Shown piece by piece: positions 14,152 to 23,090 of a stretch of 36,542 bases of DNA. How positions within the stretch are numbered: the stretch's first letter is position 1; each line of letters starts with the position of its first letter. The notes below the pieces were generated by a model. That model was not told where the DNA came from, ran no database searches, and was given only the letters and a program-made list of their open reading frames with translations. Position numbers and translations under genes: made by a program. Source of the DNA: JBJXHG01 sp046160865 (GTDB lineage Bacteria; Planctomycetota; UBA1135; GCA-002686595); NCBI GenBank assembly GCA_046160865.1, contig JBJXHG010000177.1, positions 1 to 36,542 on the forward strand. The letters run 5' to 3'.

Positions 14152-15256
14152 GACGCGCCTCCGTGCACGGCGCCGGCTCGACGGCCGTGCCGGCCGCGAG
14201 CGCGCGTGGATCCACCCACACGCGACCGCCGTGCACGCGCACGCGAAACGTCGGCACCTTCTCGGTGAACGGTGCGGGCGAGCAGCCGTCTTGCGGTCGG
14301 TACTGATAGCCGTGCCACGGGCACGTCACGCAGCCGTCGATCACGCGGCCTTCGCCGAGCGGACCGTTCTGGTGCTGGCACACGTTCGAGAGCGCGGAGA
14401 CTTGGCCGTCGTAGCGGAAGATCGCGACGCGCTCGCCGCCGAGCGTCGCGACGTGCGCGCGGCCGTCCGGGATCGCGGCGACGGCGCACACGTCGACGAA
14501 GCCGTCGCGCGCGAGCGCGCTTGCACCCGGATCGATGGCCGGCGGATCGATCGCCGGCGTCGCGTGTACGTGATCCGCGGGCTCGACCTCGCGATCGCGC
14601 GCGCGCTCGCGCCAGCCGGCGAGGCCGTGCAATCCGAGCACGAGCACGAGCGACGTGCACAAGAGCGCCGCGAACAGCGGACTCGTCTCCGCTTGCAGCA
14701 CGCCGAGCGCCACGTGCATCACGACGAGCGCGTACGCGGCGTACACGAGCATGTGCAGCGTCTTCCACACCGGCGCCGACAAGTTCTTGAGCCAGAAGTC
14801 GTGGCTCGTCGCCGCCATCACGAACAGGATCGCGAGCGCGAGGAAGCCGAGCACTTGGAAGGGGAAGTGCACGAAGCTCGTGTAGCGCGTGTTCGATGCG
14901 AACAAGCTGACGAGCGGGAACATGTCGCCGAGCGCGTGGAACTGCACGAGCGAGAACAGGCCGTGCGCGAGCCCGAGTAGGAACGTCAGCACGCCGAAGT
15001 GACGGCGGTTGTACAGCAGCGGCAGGAAGCGCGCGTCGAGTCGGCACAGCGGCCCGATCGCGAGCACGGCGGTGAGGCACAGGAGTGCCGCGGTGCCGAA
15101 CGCGCGGAGGATCAGCGTCTCGGCCGTCGCTTCCGGGTGCAGCGCGAAGCCGACGCCGACGAACAGCGCGATGTAGACGACGACGCCGCCCGCGACGGTC
15201 GCGTCGTACACGCGCTTCGCTCGATTCCAGCCGACCGCTCGATATCCGGCTCCCAT
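14144..15256 (-). CDS. Ferric-reductase-like membrane protein fused to a Rieske domain
   Basis: A 370-residue protein. The first 215 residues hold about six membrane helices of the ferric reductase / MsrQ-like type, with possible heme-ligand histidines H98 (GLAHGL), H168 (KTLHML) and H181 (VMHVAL). After a linker rich in Pro and Asp, residues 250-355 form a Rieske domain with C293/H295 (CQHQNG) and C312/H315 (CPWHGYQY). A heme membrane module joined to a Rieske centre implies electron transfer across or along the membrane; donor and acceptor are unknown. The ATG at 15256 lies eight bases after the stop of the preceding gene. No NAD or FAD domain is present. Confidence 0.87.
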   Translation of the reverse strand: MGAGYRAVGWNRAKRVYDATVAGGVVVYIALFVGVGFALHPEATAETLILRAFGTAALLCLTAVLAIGPLCRLDARFLPLLYNRRHFGVLTFLLGLAHGLFSLVQFHALGDMFPLVSLFASNTRYTSFVHFPFQVLGFLALAILFVMAATSHDFWLKNLSAPVWKTLHMLVYAAYALVVMHVALGVLQAETSPLFAALLCTSLVLVLGLHGLAGWRERARDREVEPADHVHATPAIDPPAIDPGASALARDGFVDVCAVAAIPDGRAHVATLGGERVAIFRYDGQVSALSNVCQHQNGPLGEGRVIDGCVTCPWHGYQYRPQDGCSPAPFTEKVPTFRVRVHGGRVWVDPRALAAGTAVEPAPCTEARHD

Positions 15257-15264
15257 GCGCTCCG

Positions 15265-15759
15265 TCAGCTCCCGGGCTCGAGCACCGCGCTCGCGACGAT
15301 CTCCGGCTCGACGAGGCTGTAGATGCACAGCCACCCGCGCGCGTTTCGCGCATTCTCCGGGAGTTTCATGCGCCGCGCCTGCGTCCCGTCGAGGCTTCCG
15401 AGCAGGATCGATCCCGTCGCGGGCGCGTCGGATTCCGGCGCCGCGGGCGACCAGTACACGAGCACGTCGGGCCGCGCGAAGTCGTGCTCCGGCGTCAGCT
15501 CGAGCACGCGGTGGGGCAAAGATCCGTTCGCCGGTTCGCCCGGCTCACTCCACAGGCGCGCACGGATGCGGCTCGATTCGAAAAGATCATCGCGCGCGAC
15601 GATCGGCCCGATGGTCGCGCGCTCGGCGCCCGAGAAGGGAATCTCGAGCGCGAGCGGCAGCTTCGGCCGGAGCACGAGCGCAGCGGTGACGCCGACGGGG
15701 AGGGCGAGGGCGAGTGCGACGGTCCACAGGCGATGACGCGCTCGCAGCGAACGGATCAA
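15265..15759 (-). CDS. Single-pass membrane protein, function unknown
   Basis: The 164-residue product has one N-terminal membrane helix (about 10-27) and a domain of about 130 residues expected to be periplasmic. It has no motif I can name. The start is TTG at 15759, with GGAGG six bases upstream, overlapping the stop of the preceding small gene; an ATG-initiated frame upstream would overlap that gene throughout. It sits second in the four-gene block that includes the ferric-reductase/Rieske and Cys/His proteins, so it may be an accessory subunit of that system. Confidence 0.72.
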   Translation of the reverse strand: MIRSLRARHRLWTVALALALPVGVTAALVLRPKLPLALEIPFSGAERATIGPIVARDDLFESSRIRARLWSEPGEPANGSLPHRVLELTPEHDFARPDVLVYWSPAAPESDAPATGSILLGSLDGTQARRMKLPENARNARGWLCIYSLVEPEIVASAVLEPGS

Positions 15760-16064
15760 CGCGCGCCTCCGTTCATGGAGCGCGGACGATTCGCGGTGTG
15801 CTGCCCGATCGATTCGGAGCGCACGCGGTGGGCGTTGCGCTCCGGGGGCGGCTCGCGGTCTCCACGCATCCAGCGCACGAGGAACAAGGGCCAGAAGATC
15901 GAGAGGCCCGGGATGATCACGGCGCGAAAGCCGAGTGTGGCGTGCGCCGCGTCGGAATCGACGCGCGCCACTCCCTTCGCGACGAACACGAGCGCGAAGA
16001 CGAATCCCGCGGCGAGGTAGACGCCGAGGGTGCCGAGCACGGCGCTCGCTATCGTTTCCGCCAT
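15756..16064 (-). CDS. Small two-helix membrane protein, function unknown
   Basis: A 102-residue protein with two membrane helices (about 6-29 and 45-64, LGFRAVIIPGLSIFWPLFLV) and a charged C-terminal tail. The ATG at 16064 has GGAG seven bases upstream. It is the first gene of the operon and overlaps the next gene, which starts with TTG. I recall short proteins of this shape at the head of gene blocks with Rieske/ferric-reductase-like genes, but the family has no known function. The gene is clearly real from its frame, start and coupling. Confidence 0.72.
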   Translation of the reverse strand: MAETIASAVLGTLGVYLAAGFVFALVFVAKGVARVDSDAAHATLGFRAVIIPGLSIFWPLFLVRWMRGDREPPPERNAHRVRSESIGQHTANRPRSMNGGAR

Positions 16065-16138
16065 TCCGGTGCTCCGTTTCTCGTGGGCGCGCCGCGCGGG
16101 AGGCGCGGACGCGGGCTTGGATGCCCGACGCGCCGGAA

Positions 16139-16165
16139 AGTATCGGTGAATCCGCGCTCACGCAA
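16139..16165 (-). promoter_or_regulatory. Candidate promoter of the redox/lipid operon
   Basis: TTGCGT (16165-16160) and GATACT (16144-16139) on the minus strand are 15 bp apart, about 75 bp before the first operon gene. Each hexamer matches the sigma-70 consensus at four of six positions and the spacing is short. The 136-bp gap also holds a GC-rich hairpin (16110-16132) that could end the upstream gene. Confidence 0.22.
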
Positions 16166-16200
16166 CCGAGCGACGCATCGGAGGAGCTGCGTGCTCTCGA

Positions 16201-17424
16201 TCACTCGGCGCGCCGGCACGCCGTCCACAAGAGCGCGAGCAGCACCAGGTCTCCGAGCGTGACGAGCGACGCGATCTCGAGTCGCGACTTCCACGCCCCG
16301 CCGACGACTTCGCCGCTCGCGAGAACGCACGCGACGTAGTAGACGCACAGTGCCGCGGCGAGCGCTCGGCGGCGCGGCGGGCCGAGCGCTTCGCCGACGA
16401 GCACGAAGAAGACGGGGACGAGTGCCGCGTGGTGCGCCTTCCACGAGATCGGCGACGCGAGCAGTGCGAGCGGAAAGAAGGCGAGCGCGGAGAGGATCTC
16501 GGCGCGGCCCGACCGCGCGCGCCACGCGTGGGCGCAGGCGATCGCCGCGAGGAGTGCGACAGCGGCGAGCGCGAGCGCGCCGGCTCGATCCGGATCCGCG
16601 AGCGCGCGACCGAGTGCGCCTCGCAGGCTCTGGTTCATCTCGTGCGCGAGGTCCGGCATCGCAGCCGATGCGCCGGCGTCCGCGTGGATCGTGTGCGTCA
16701 CGTCGGTGAACCAGCGTGCGGCGAGCGCGCCGTACGGACGCGCGCCGAACCACGCCGCCGGCGTCCAGAACAAGACGAGCCCGAACCCCGCGGTCCACGC
16801 GAGGACGGCGCGGTGTTTCCGGCGCAGGAAGAACAGCGCCACCGGCGCGAGCGACGGCTTCAGAACCAGCGGCAGCGCGAGGAACCAGCCGGCACGCGCG
16901 CGGCGGGCGCGCAGCGCGCAATCGATGGAGTACAGGATGCTCGCGGCGTACAGCGTGTTGCCTCCGCCGCCCGCCATGTCGCGCAGCACGTAGCGGCTCG
17001 CGAGCAGGAGCGCGAGCGCGAAGACGACCGCCGCGTGGGGCGCGAGCGATGGCCAATGCTCGCGCGCCCAGCGCCGCAGCACGACGAATGCGAGCGCGAG
17101 CGCGCCGACCTGCGCGCTCGCCCACGCGACGCGCGCGAGCTTCGTCGGCAGGAGCGAGAGCGGTGCCGTGATCCACGCGTACGACGGGGGATACGGGCGA
17201 TGCACGAAGGTCTGGCGCTCGGCATCGAAGTACGGGTCCTCGCGCGCGAGAAAGCGGCCGCCGAACGCTTGGTTCGTCTCGAGCACGCCTCCGTCCTTGC
17301 GCGCGGCCCGCAACACGAGCACGAGCGCGACGAGCGCACCGAGGATCGCGATCACGCGGTCGCGCCGGCGCAGCGCCGCGTCGTCGGCAGGAAAGAGGAA
17401 GCGCAACACGCGCGTCTCGATCAC
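16201..17424 (-). CDS. GT87-like membrane glycosyltransferase (DUF2029)
   Basis: A 407-residue polytopic protein with about nine to ten membrane helices. The loop after the first helix contains YFDAERQTFVHRPYPPSY; the Tyr-Pro-Pro segment and the later LKPSLAPVALFFLRRKHRA match GT87/DUF2029 proteins, which transfer a sugar from a polyprenyl-phosphate donor to a glycan or lipid outside the membrane. The start is GTG at 17424, since longer frames run into the PpiC-like gene; no strong Shine-Dalgarno is visible. It lies 31 bp after that gene and may be co-transcribed. The sugar and acceptor are unknown. Confidence 0.75.
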   Translation of the reverse strand: MIETRVLRFLFPADDAALRRRDRVIAILGALVALVLVLRAARKDGGVLETNQAFGGRFLAREDPYFDAERQTFVHRPYPPSYAWITAPLSLLPTKLARVAWASAQVGALALAFVVLRRWAREHWPSLAPHAAVVFALALLLASRYVLRDMAGGGGNTLYAASILYSIDCALRARRARAGWFLALPLVLKPSLAPVALFFLRRKHRAVLAWTAGFGLVLFWTPAAWFGARPYGALAARWFTDVTHTIHADAGASAAMPDLAHEMNQSLRGALGRALADPDRAGALALAAVALLAAIACAHAWRARSGRAEILSALAFFPLALLASPISWKAHHAALVPVFFVLVGEALGPPRRRALAAALCVYYVACVLASGEVVGGAWKSRLEIASLVTLGDLVLLALLWTACRRAE

Positions 17425-17455
17425 GCGGAGAGCCGCGTTTCCATCTCGCGCGCGC

Positions 17456-19213
17456 TCACAGCCCGTCGATCTTCGCGCTCGCAAGCGCTTCGCGGGCGTA
17501 GTGCAGGAACGCGAGGCGCAACGCCTCGTCTTCCACCTGCTTGCGGTTCGCGTCGACGCGCAGGTCGAGCGGGTTCTTCGCTGCGAGGCGCGCGACGAGG
17601 CGCGTGAAGGTGTAGCCCAGCGGTCCGCGCACGGGACCCTCGATCGTGTCCTCCTTCTGCTCGAAGAACACATGATCGGCGAGCGACGTGCCGAGCGCGA
17701 TCTGCGTCTGCAGCGTCTCGCCGAGCATCTGCTGCAAGTCGTCGCGGTACGTGCGGCCGAAGCGGCCTTGGTTGCGCGGATGTCCGAAGCGCTCGGGCGT
17801 GTGCAGCGCCACCGGCGGATCCCAGAAGCCGCTCACCTGCTGCAGGCGTTCGAGCCACAGCGCGTCGGGATCGACACCCTCGCGCTCCGTACCGACTTGC
17901 AGCGTGCCGACTTGGAAGCGCGCGCGGTTGTCGTCGAACTCCGCTTGCAGCGCGGCCGCTTCCTCGCGCACGCCGTCCCAGCCGCCGCGTTTCCAGCGGA
18001 ACTCGGGCCGCTCGTAGAGCGGGATCAGGATCGCTTCGGCGTTGACCATGCCGCGGCCGGCGCTCTCGACCGCGCGCGGGCGCATGCGCTCGACGAGTCC
18101 CGCGGCCGATCCACCGTCCGGCGAGATGCGAGCGGTCGCACGCGCGCGCTCTTGCAGCACGAGTGCGCGGAACGCGTGCTGGAGACAGAACGCTTCGGCG
18201 TATGCGGCCGGAGACGTGAAGCCGGCGTCGCGCGCGGCGCTGGCGACCGTGCGGTGCGCGGTAGCGAGCTCTTGCACGTGGCGCGCGAACGCGTCGGCAG
18301 AGCCGCTCGATTCCACCGCGAGCCCGTCGCGCTCGCAGCGTGCGCGCAGCGCGCGCGTCGCGGCGAGCCAGCGGCGCGCGAGCTCGATGTCGGTCTCGTG
18401 CAGCGCGCGCTCGACGCGCGGCCAAACGTCGGCTGTGCGTAACTCGAGCTCGGGTTCGCCATCTCCGTCGTCGACGCGCACGAGCACGTCGGTTGCGAGC
18501 GCGTGCTCCGCCTGCTCGACCGTGAGCAAGCTCTGCAACTCGCCCTCGACGAGCGCGCGGCGCTTGTCGCGCTCCGGCAGATCGCTGGGCAGACGGCTTG
18601 CGCCGAGCGTCGCGGCGTCGACGGCGCGCCGGCGGATCTCCGCGCGTACGGCGTCGGCCATGCCCTCGCCACCGGCCGAGTCGAGCGCCGCGATCGTCGT
18701 CGCGGACCAGCTCGTCGTGTCGTCGGGGAGCAGCACCGCGTCGAAGTAGAGCTCGCGACGTGCGATGTCGTGCGCCCAAGCGCGCGTACGGAAGCGAGCC
18801 TGGACCGTCGCTTCCTCCGGGACCCTCGGAAACTCGGTGCGGTGGTGCGCAAGGATGTGTTGCACGCGCGTGTCGACGGCGGCGTCGCTCGGCCACAGTC
18901 GCGCGCGCTCTTCGTCCCTCCGCGCGAGCAAGGCCTTCGCGTCGACGGGCCGTCCGTCTTTCGTCAGGGATTCGCGCGCGCGCCAGACGAGCTCTTGATC
19001 CGCGAGCGCCTCGAGCACGAGCGCATCGATCAGCAGACGGCCGACGCTGCGGGCGAGCTCACGCTCGATCTCCGCCGTCGTGATCGCGTGGCCGTCGACG
19101 GAGAGCGGACGTTCGACGAGAGCGCGGATCGCGGGCGCTTGGCTCTCTTCTCGCAGCGGCACCGTGAACACGGGTGCGAGCGTGGAGAGTAGACAGGCGA
19201 TGAACGCGATCAT
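17456..19213 (-). CDS. Exported SurA/PpiC-like protein, paralogue 1
   Basis: A 585-residue protein with an N-terminal signal segment (about 1-18) and a SurA-N-like start: RPLSVDGHAITTAEIERELA (about 35-54). Near the C-terminus EDTIEGPVRGPLGYTFTRL resembles the end of a parvulin (PpiC-type) prolyl isomerase domain. The middle, about 400 residues, is helical and shared only with the two paralogues next to it. It also has an Asp/Gly-rich loop (DDGDGEPELEL). The likely role is folding or quality control of exported proteins; isomerase activity is not certain because the domain is divergent. It is the most divergent of the three copies and lacks the terminal EDR. It starts with ATG, without a clear Shine-Dalgarno. 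Confidence 0.7.
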   Translation of the reverse strand: MIAFIACLLSTLAPVFTVPLREESQAPAIRALVERPLSVDGHAITTAEIERELARSVGRLLIDALVLEALADQELVWRARESLTKDGRPVDAKALLARRDEERARLWPSDAAVDTRVQHILAHHRTEFPRVPEEATVQARFRTRAWAHDIARRELYFDAVLLPDDTTSWSATTIAALDSAGGEGMADAVRAEIRRRAVDAATLGASRLPSDLPERDKRRALVEGELQSLLTVEQAEHALATDVLVRVDDGDGEPELELRTADVWPRVERALHETDIELARRWLAATRALRARCERDGLAVESSGSADAFARHVQELATAHRTVASAARDAGFTSPAAYAEAFCLQHAFRALVLQERARATARISPDGGSAAGLVERMRPRAVESAGRGMVNAEAILIPLYERPEFRWKRGGWDGVREEAAALQAEFDDNRARFQVGTLQVGTEREGVDPDALWLERLQQVSGFWDPPVALHTPERFGHPRNQGRFGRTYRDDLQQMLGETLQTQIALGTSLADHVFFEQKEDTIEGPVRGPLGYTFTRLVARLAAKNPLDLRVDANRKQVEDEALRLAFLHYAREALASAKIDGL

Positions 19214-19228
19214 GCTTCGGCGGCGCGC

Positions 19229-19315
19229 TCACAGACCTTCGATGTCCGCGTGAGCGAGCGCATCCCGAGCATACTCCAAGAACGCGCGGCGCAGGGCGGT
19301 CGGCGCGCGCGGCAC
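19229..19315 (-). pseudogene. C-terminal remnant of a fourth SurA/PpiC-like paralogue
   Basis: The minus strand reads ALRRAFLEYARDAL then AHADIEGL and a stop. This matches the last residues of the neighbouring paralogues (LAFLDYARDALAHADIQGL and LTFLDYAREALAQADIQGL) but has no gene body: upstream lies the stop of the next copy, 12 bp from the GTG. A complete fourth copy was therefore probably present and lost most of its length, for example by unequal recombination among tandem copies. The stub is too short to encode the protein's functions. Confidence 0.72.
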
Positions 19316-19326
19316 ATGGAGCGTGC

Positions 19327-21015
19327 TCAACGATCCTCCAGGCCTTGGATGTCGGCCTGCGCGAGCGCTTCGCGTGCGTAGTCGAGGAAGGTGAGGCGCA
19401 GGCACTCGTCGCGGATGAACCGCACCGCGGTCACGTCATCCGCCCGAAGCTTGCGTTTGGCCGGCTTTCGGCTCAGCACGTTGACGAAGTAGAAGCCGTG
19501 TGGGCCGCGAAACGGCCCTTCGATCGTGCCGACCGGTTGCTCGTAACGCGCGTGATCGGCGAGCGAGAACCCGTTCGAGATGCGCGTGTACGGCGATTCC
19601 GCGAGAGCGCGGTCCCAGTCGTCGAACGACTGGAGCGCTCGCCGTGGCCGCTTCGGCCCATCGAGAATCACAGGCCCGAGACACGACATCGACGGAGCCT
19701 GCCAGAACTCGCTGTGCGCTGCGACCTGGTCGTTCCAGGCCGTGGCGCTCGAACCGGCGGCTGTCAGCGCGGCGTGGATCGTCTCGGCACGCGCCGCAGC
19801 GGAGCTCCATCCATTTGGCTTCCACGTTCCACGGTCGGAGTCGAATGCGGAAACGAGGAGGAACTCCGCCGTCGCTTGTCCGCCGAGGAGCCGATCGGTC
19901 GCGCGAGCTCCTTTCGCGTTGTACACGTCGACCAACCTCCCCGGCGGGTTCGCTGCGAGATGGCGGTCGACGAGCACGCGGAACGATTCCTCCAGCTCGC
20001 GATACTCGCAGTACGCGAGCGCCGAGGGGAAGCCGAGTTCGCGTGCGTGACGTTCGTGGTCGACGCGACTGCACGCGCCGCGCGCGCGCGCTTCGAGCTC
20101 GGCGATGAACTTGGCCGCGGAGCGAGCGTCGACGGACGCGCCGTCGCGCTCGAGCTGATCTCGAATCGCTCGCGACGCGGCGAGCCAGCGGCGCGTGTTC
20201 GACACGTCGCACGGATCGATGCCGCCCGCGACTTCCGACCAAGCATCCGCCGTGCGCAGCTCCCAATCCGCCGCTCCGTCGCCGTCGATGTCGATCGAGA
20301 GGATGCGATCGCACGAGAGCCCGTCGAGCGCGGTGCGCACGTTCCAGCGCTTCAGCCACACGCTCTGAGCCGCGTCGCGGAAGAGCGGCCACCACATGCT
20401 CTGCTCGGCGACGAGCGGCTCGCCATTCCGCGCGGCGCGTTCGCGGAACACATCGAGGTCGTACGCGACCGTTTCCTGCGGATCGTCTTCATGGAGGCGT
20501 CGAACGGCTTCGACCGTGACGTCCGGCCAACGCTTCGGATCGTTCGCCAAGAAAACCGAGTTGAAACGCAGGTGCTCGCGCATCACGCGGGGATACCAGT
20601 CGACGCTCTGGTACAGGCGCCGCGTCCAAGCTTCGATCGTCGCCGGAGTTCGTGGCTCGAAGTGCTTCGTCGCGTCGCGCAACACGATGGCGATCTCCTC
20701 GTCGGTCGGCTCGGGCACGGGATCGAGCGCGACAGCGACCGCCGCCGATTCCGTCGCGAGCTTCGCGATGTCGGCGCGGTGCTCGACGAAGAAGCGCGAG
20801 AGGATTCCGTCGAGCATCGGTTGCCCGACGTCGTGGATCAGTTGCCGGCGGATCTCGTCAGTCGGAATCGCGCGCCCGTTGACGGAAAGCGGACGAGCGA
20901 CGAGCTCGTCGGCAGTCGGCGGTGCAACTTGTTGTGCCACGCTCGGCATCGCGAGCAACGCGAATGCGACAAGCGGCGTGAGCAACGACGAGCGACGCTT
21001 CGCGCGCGTGGGCAT
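19327..21015 (-). CDS. Exported SurA/PpiC-like protein, paralogue 2
   Basis: A 562-residue paralogue of the genes on both sides. It has a signal peptide (about 1-28, cut near PSVAQQ), RPLSVNGRAIPTDEIRRQL in the SurA-N position, a DIDGDGAADWEL calcium-loop-like segment near residue 240, and the parvulin-like tail VGTIEGPFRGPHGFYF near residue 500. It ends in DIQGLEDR, like the third copy. The ATG at 21015 shares one base with the stop of the upstream copy and has GAGG seven bases before it, so the two are coupled; a TTG one codon earlier is possible. Role as for the other copies: chaperone or isomerase for exported proteins, by weak family resemblance. Confidence 0.7.
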   Translation of the reverse strand: MPTRAKRRSSLLTPLVAFALLAMPSVAQQVAPPTADELVARPLSVNGRAIPTDEIRRQLIHDVGQPMLDGILSRFFVEHRADIAKLATESAAVAVALDPVPEPTDEEIAIVLRDATKHFEPRTPATIEAWTRRLYQSVDWYPRVMREHLRFNSVFLANDPKRWPDVTVEAVRRLHEDDPQETVAYDLDVFRERAARNGEPLVAEQSMWWPLFRDAAQSVWLKRWNVRTALDGLSCDRILSIDIDGDGAADWELRTADAWSEVAGGIDPCDVSNTRRWLAASRAIRDQLERDGASVDARSAAKFIAELEARARGACSRVDHERHARELGFPSALAYCEYRELEESFRVLVDRHLAANPPGRLVDVYNAKGARATDRLLGGQATAEFLLVSAFDSDRGTWKPNGWSSAAARAETIHAALTAAGSSATAWNDQVAAHSEFWQAPSMSCLGPVILDGPKRPRRALQSFDDWDRALAESPYTRISNGFSLADHARYEQPVGTIEGPFRGPHGFYFVNVLSRKPAKRKLRADDVTAVRFIRDECLRLTFLDYAREALAQADIQGLEDR

Positions 21016-22685
21016 CAACGATCCTCGAGGCCTTGGATGTCGGCGTGCGCGAGCGCATCGCGCGCGTAGTCGAGGAACGCGAGCTCGATCGCTGCCGCGC
21101 GCACGTGCTCACGCTGCTTCGCGTCGCCGCGCGACGGTGACCAGCGCGGCGCCTTGCGCTCGATCACTCGAGCGAAGTAGTAGCCGTGCGGTCCACGGAA
21201 CGGCCCTTCGATCGTGCCGACGGGTTGCTCGTGGAAGACGTGGTCGGCGATCGAGAAGCCGTTCGTGATGCGCGTGTACGGCGCTTCGCGGAGCAGAGAG
21301 TTCCACGACCAACGGTCGCTCATCGTGAAGCGTCCGCGCACACGCCAGGCGATCTTGTTCACCTTGCCGTTCGTGGGTCGCACGCCGTCCCAGAACTCGC
21401 TGTGGGCATCGAGCAACTCGCTCCAACCGCGAGCCTTGGACTCGGGAGCGTTCGCGCCGCTCGTCTCGATCGACGCCGCACGCGCGAGCTCCGCGCGGAT
21501 CGCCTCCGCCCGCGTCGAAGCATCGCGCCAGCCGTTCGCCTTCCATTGACAGTCAGGGAAGTCGTACGCCGAGACGAGCAGGAACTCCGCTTTCACCGCG
21601 CCGCTCGTCGCGGCGTCGACCCTGGTCTCTTTCACGCGCGCGAGTGCCGGCCAGCGTCTCTCCTCGTCAGCCGCGGCGTCGCGCTCGACGAGCCAAGCGA
21701 ACGCAGCAAGAAGGTCGCGATAAACGCAGTACGAGTTCACGCTCGGAAAGCCGAGGTCCTTCACGTGCACGGCGTGGTCGGTGCAACGGGCGTTGCGCGA
21801 CTCGATCTCTTCCAGGTAGGCGCGCGTCGGCTGCGGCTCGAACGGCACACCGTCGCGTTCGAGCTGGTCGAGGATGGCATGCACGGCCGCGATCCAGCGT
21901 CGTGCGATCACGACCTCGCTCGGGTCGATCCCGTCCGCCACCGCACACCACGCTTCGATCGTGCGCAGCGTCCATTCTGGGCGGCCGTCGCCGTCGAAAT
22001 CGGCGGTCAGCACTGCGGCGGACGAGAGTCCGTCGTGCGCGGTCTTCACGTTCCAGCGCGACCGCCACGCGTGTTGCAAAGCGCGGCGAAACGAAGGCCA
22101 CTGCAAGCTCTGCTCGAGTACGAGCGGCATGCCGCTCTTCGTGGCGCGCGCTCGGAAGAGCTCGAACTCGTACGCGCCCCACGCGCGCACGTCCTCGCCG
22201 TGGATCGCGCTCAGCGTGTCGACGACGACGTCGGGCCATGCCTGCGGATCGTTCGGCAGGAAGACCTGGTTGAAGCGCAGGTTCTCGCGCAGCACGCGCG
22301 CGCTCCATTCGGCGACGTGGTAGCGCCGGCGCAGCACGGCGTCGCGCGTGAGCGGCGGGGTGAGATCGGCCGCTTGTTCGAGGTCGTGGCGCGTGACGGT
22401 CGTGATCATTTCGTCCGTGGGCTCCGCGACGCGTCCGAGCGCGACGCTCACGGATGGCGACGCCGGACCGAGCGCCGCGACGTCGACGCGATGCTCGACG
22501 AAGAAGCGCGACACGATGGCGTCGAGCATGGGCGCCCCGACGCCGTAGATGAGCTCGCGCTGGATCTCCTCCGCCTCGATCGCGCGCCCGTTGACGACGA
22601 GCGGGCGCTGCACCGCTTCGTCGACGGGGGACTGGGGCCGAAAGATCGCCGGGAGAACGAGAGTAATGCCGAGTACGGACAGCAT
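21015..22685 (-). CDS. Exported SurA/PpiC-like protein, paralogue 3
   Basis: A 556-residue protein and the first of the three tandem copies to be transcribed. Signal segment about 1-18, RPLVVNGRAIEAEEIQREL (about 27-45), a DFDGDGRPEWTL loop, and VGTIEGPFRGPHGYYFARV near residue 495. Its closest relative is the middle copy: the last 75 bp of the two genes are nearly identical and both end in ADIQGLEDR, which points to recent duplication or gene conversion. The ATG at 22685 lacks a Shine-Dalgarno; the divergent small gene begins 80 bp away. Function inferred as for the paralogues. Confidence 0.7.
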   Translation of the reverse strand: MLSVLGITLVLPAIFRPQSPVDEAVQRPLVVNGRAIEAEEIQRELIYGVGAPMLDAIVSRFFVEHRVDVAALGPASPSVSVALGRVAEPTDEMITTVTRHDLEQAADLTPPLTRDAVLRRRYHVAEWSARVLRENLRFNQVFLPNDPQAWPDVVVDTLSAIHGEDVRAWGAYEFELFRARATKSGMPLVLEQSLQWPSFRRALQHAWRSRWNVKTAHDGLSSAAVLTADFDGDGRPEWTLRTIEAWCAVADGIDPSEVVIARRWIAAVHAILDQLERDGVPFEPQPTRAYLEEIESRNARCTDHAVHVKDLGFPSVNSYCVYRDLLAAFAWLVERDAAADEERRWPALARVKETRVDAATSGAVKAEFLLVSAYDFPDCQWKANGWRDASTRAEAIRAELARAASIETSGANAPESKARGWSELLDAHSEFWDGVRPTNGKVNKIAWRVRGRFTMSDRWSWNSLLREAPYTRITNGFSIADHVFHEQPVGTIEGPFRGPHGYYFARVIERKAPRWSPSRGDAKQREHVRAAAIELAFLDYARDALAHADIQGLEDR

Positions 22686-22765
22686 TGGGGGGCGAAGGCA
22701 GAGCCTACGCCAGCCTTGTATCGGTGGTGAGGACGAGATCCATCTGGGCTAGTCTGACGGCGCGC

Positions 22766-23068
22766 ATGAACGAGCCCGACTATGACGCCAAGCCGCCGCC
22801 CGGCTACGTGACCCAGTCGCCCGACACGGCGTACTGGGCGGAGAAGCTCTTGTTCGACAGGTGGCGGGAGCTCGAGCCGTGGGAGAAGGCGGCGATCGCC
22901 GACGACCTGACGAGGTTCAGCCACCAGATGCGCGCGATCGGGCTGCGACAGCGATACCCGACGGCGACCCAGATCGAGCTCGACGAGATGGCTGCGCGCA
23001 TGCGACTGGGTGATGAGCTCTGGGCTTGGGTTGTCGAACGCCGAGCTGCGGAGCGAGCGGCGTCGTGA
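22766..23068 (+). CDS. Small protein of unknown function
   Basis: A 100-residue cytoplasmic protein, largely helical. The central pattern (WEKAAIADDLTRFSHQMRAIG, YPTATQIELDEMAARMRLGDELW) is like a widespread group of short uncharacterised proteins whose helices end in LRLAxLxLG-type repeats. The ATG at 22766 lies 80 bp from the divergent paralogue 3; an upstream in-frame ATG at 22685 would overlap that gene's start. It ends 22 bp before the convergent Gfo/SDR fusion gene. The reading frame and composition look like a real gene, but no function is apparent. Confidence 0.68.
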   Translation: MNEPDYDAKPPPGYVTQSPDTAYWAEKLLFDRWRELEPWEKAAIADDLTRFSHQMRAIGLRQRYPTATQIELDEMAARMRLGDELWAWVVERRAAERAAS

Positions 23069-23090
23069 CGGAGCGCGCGCCGCGCGACCG

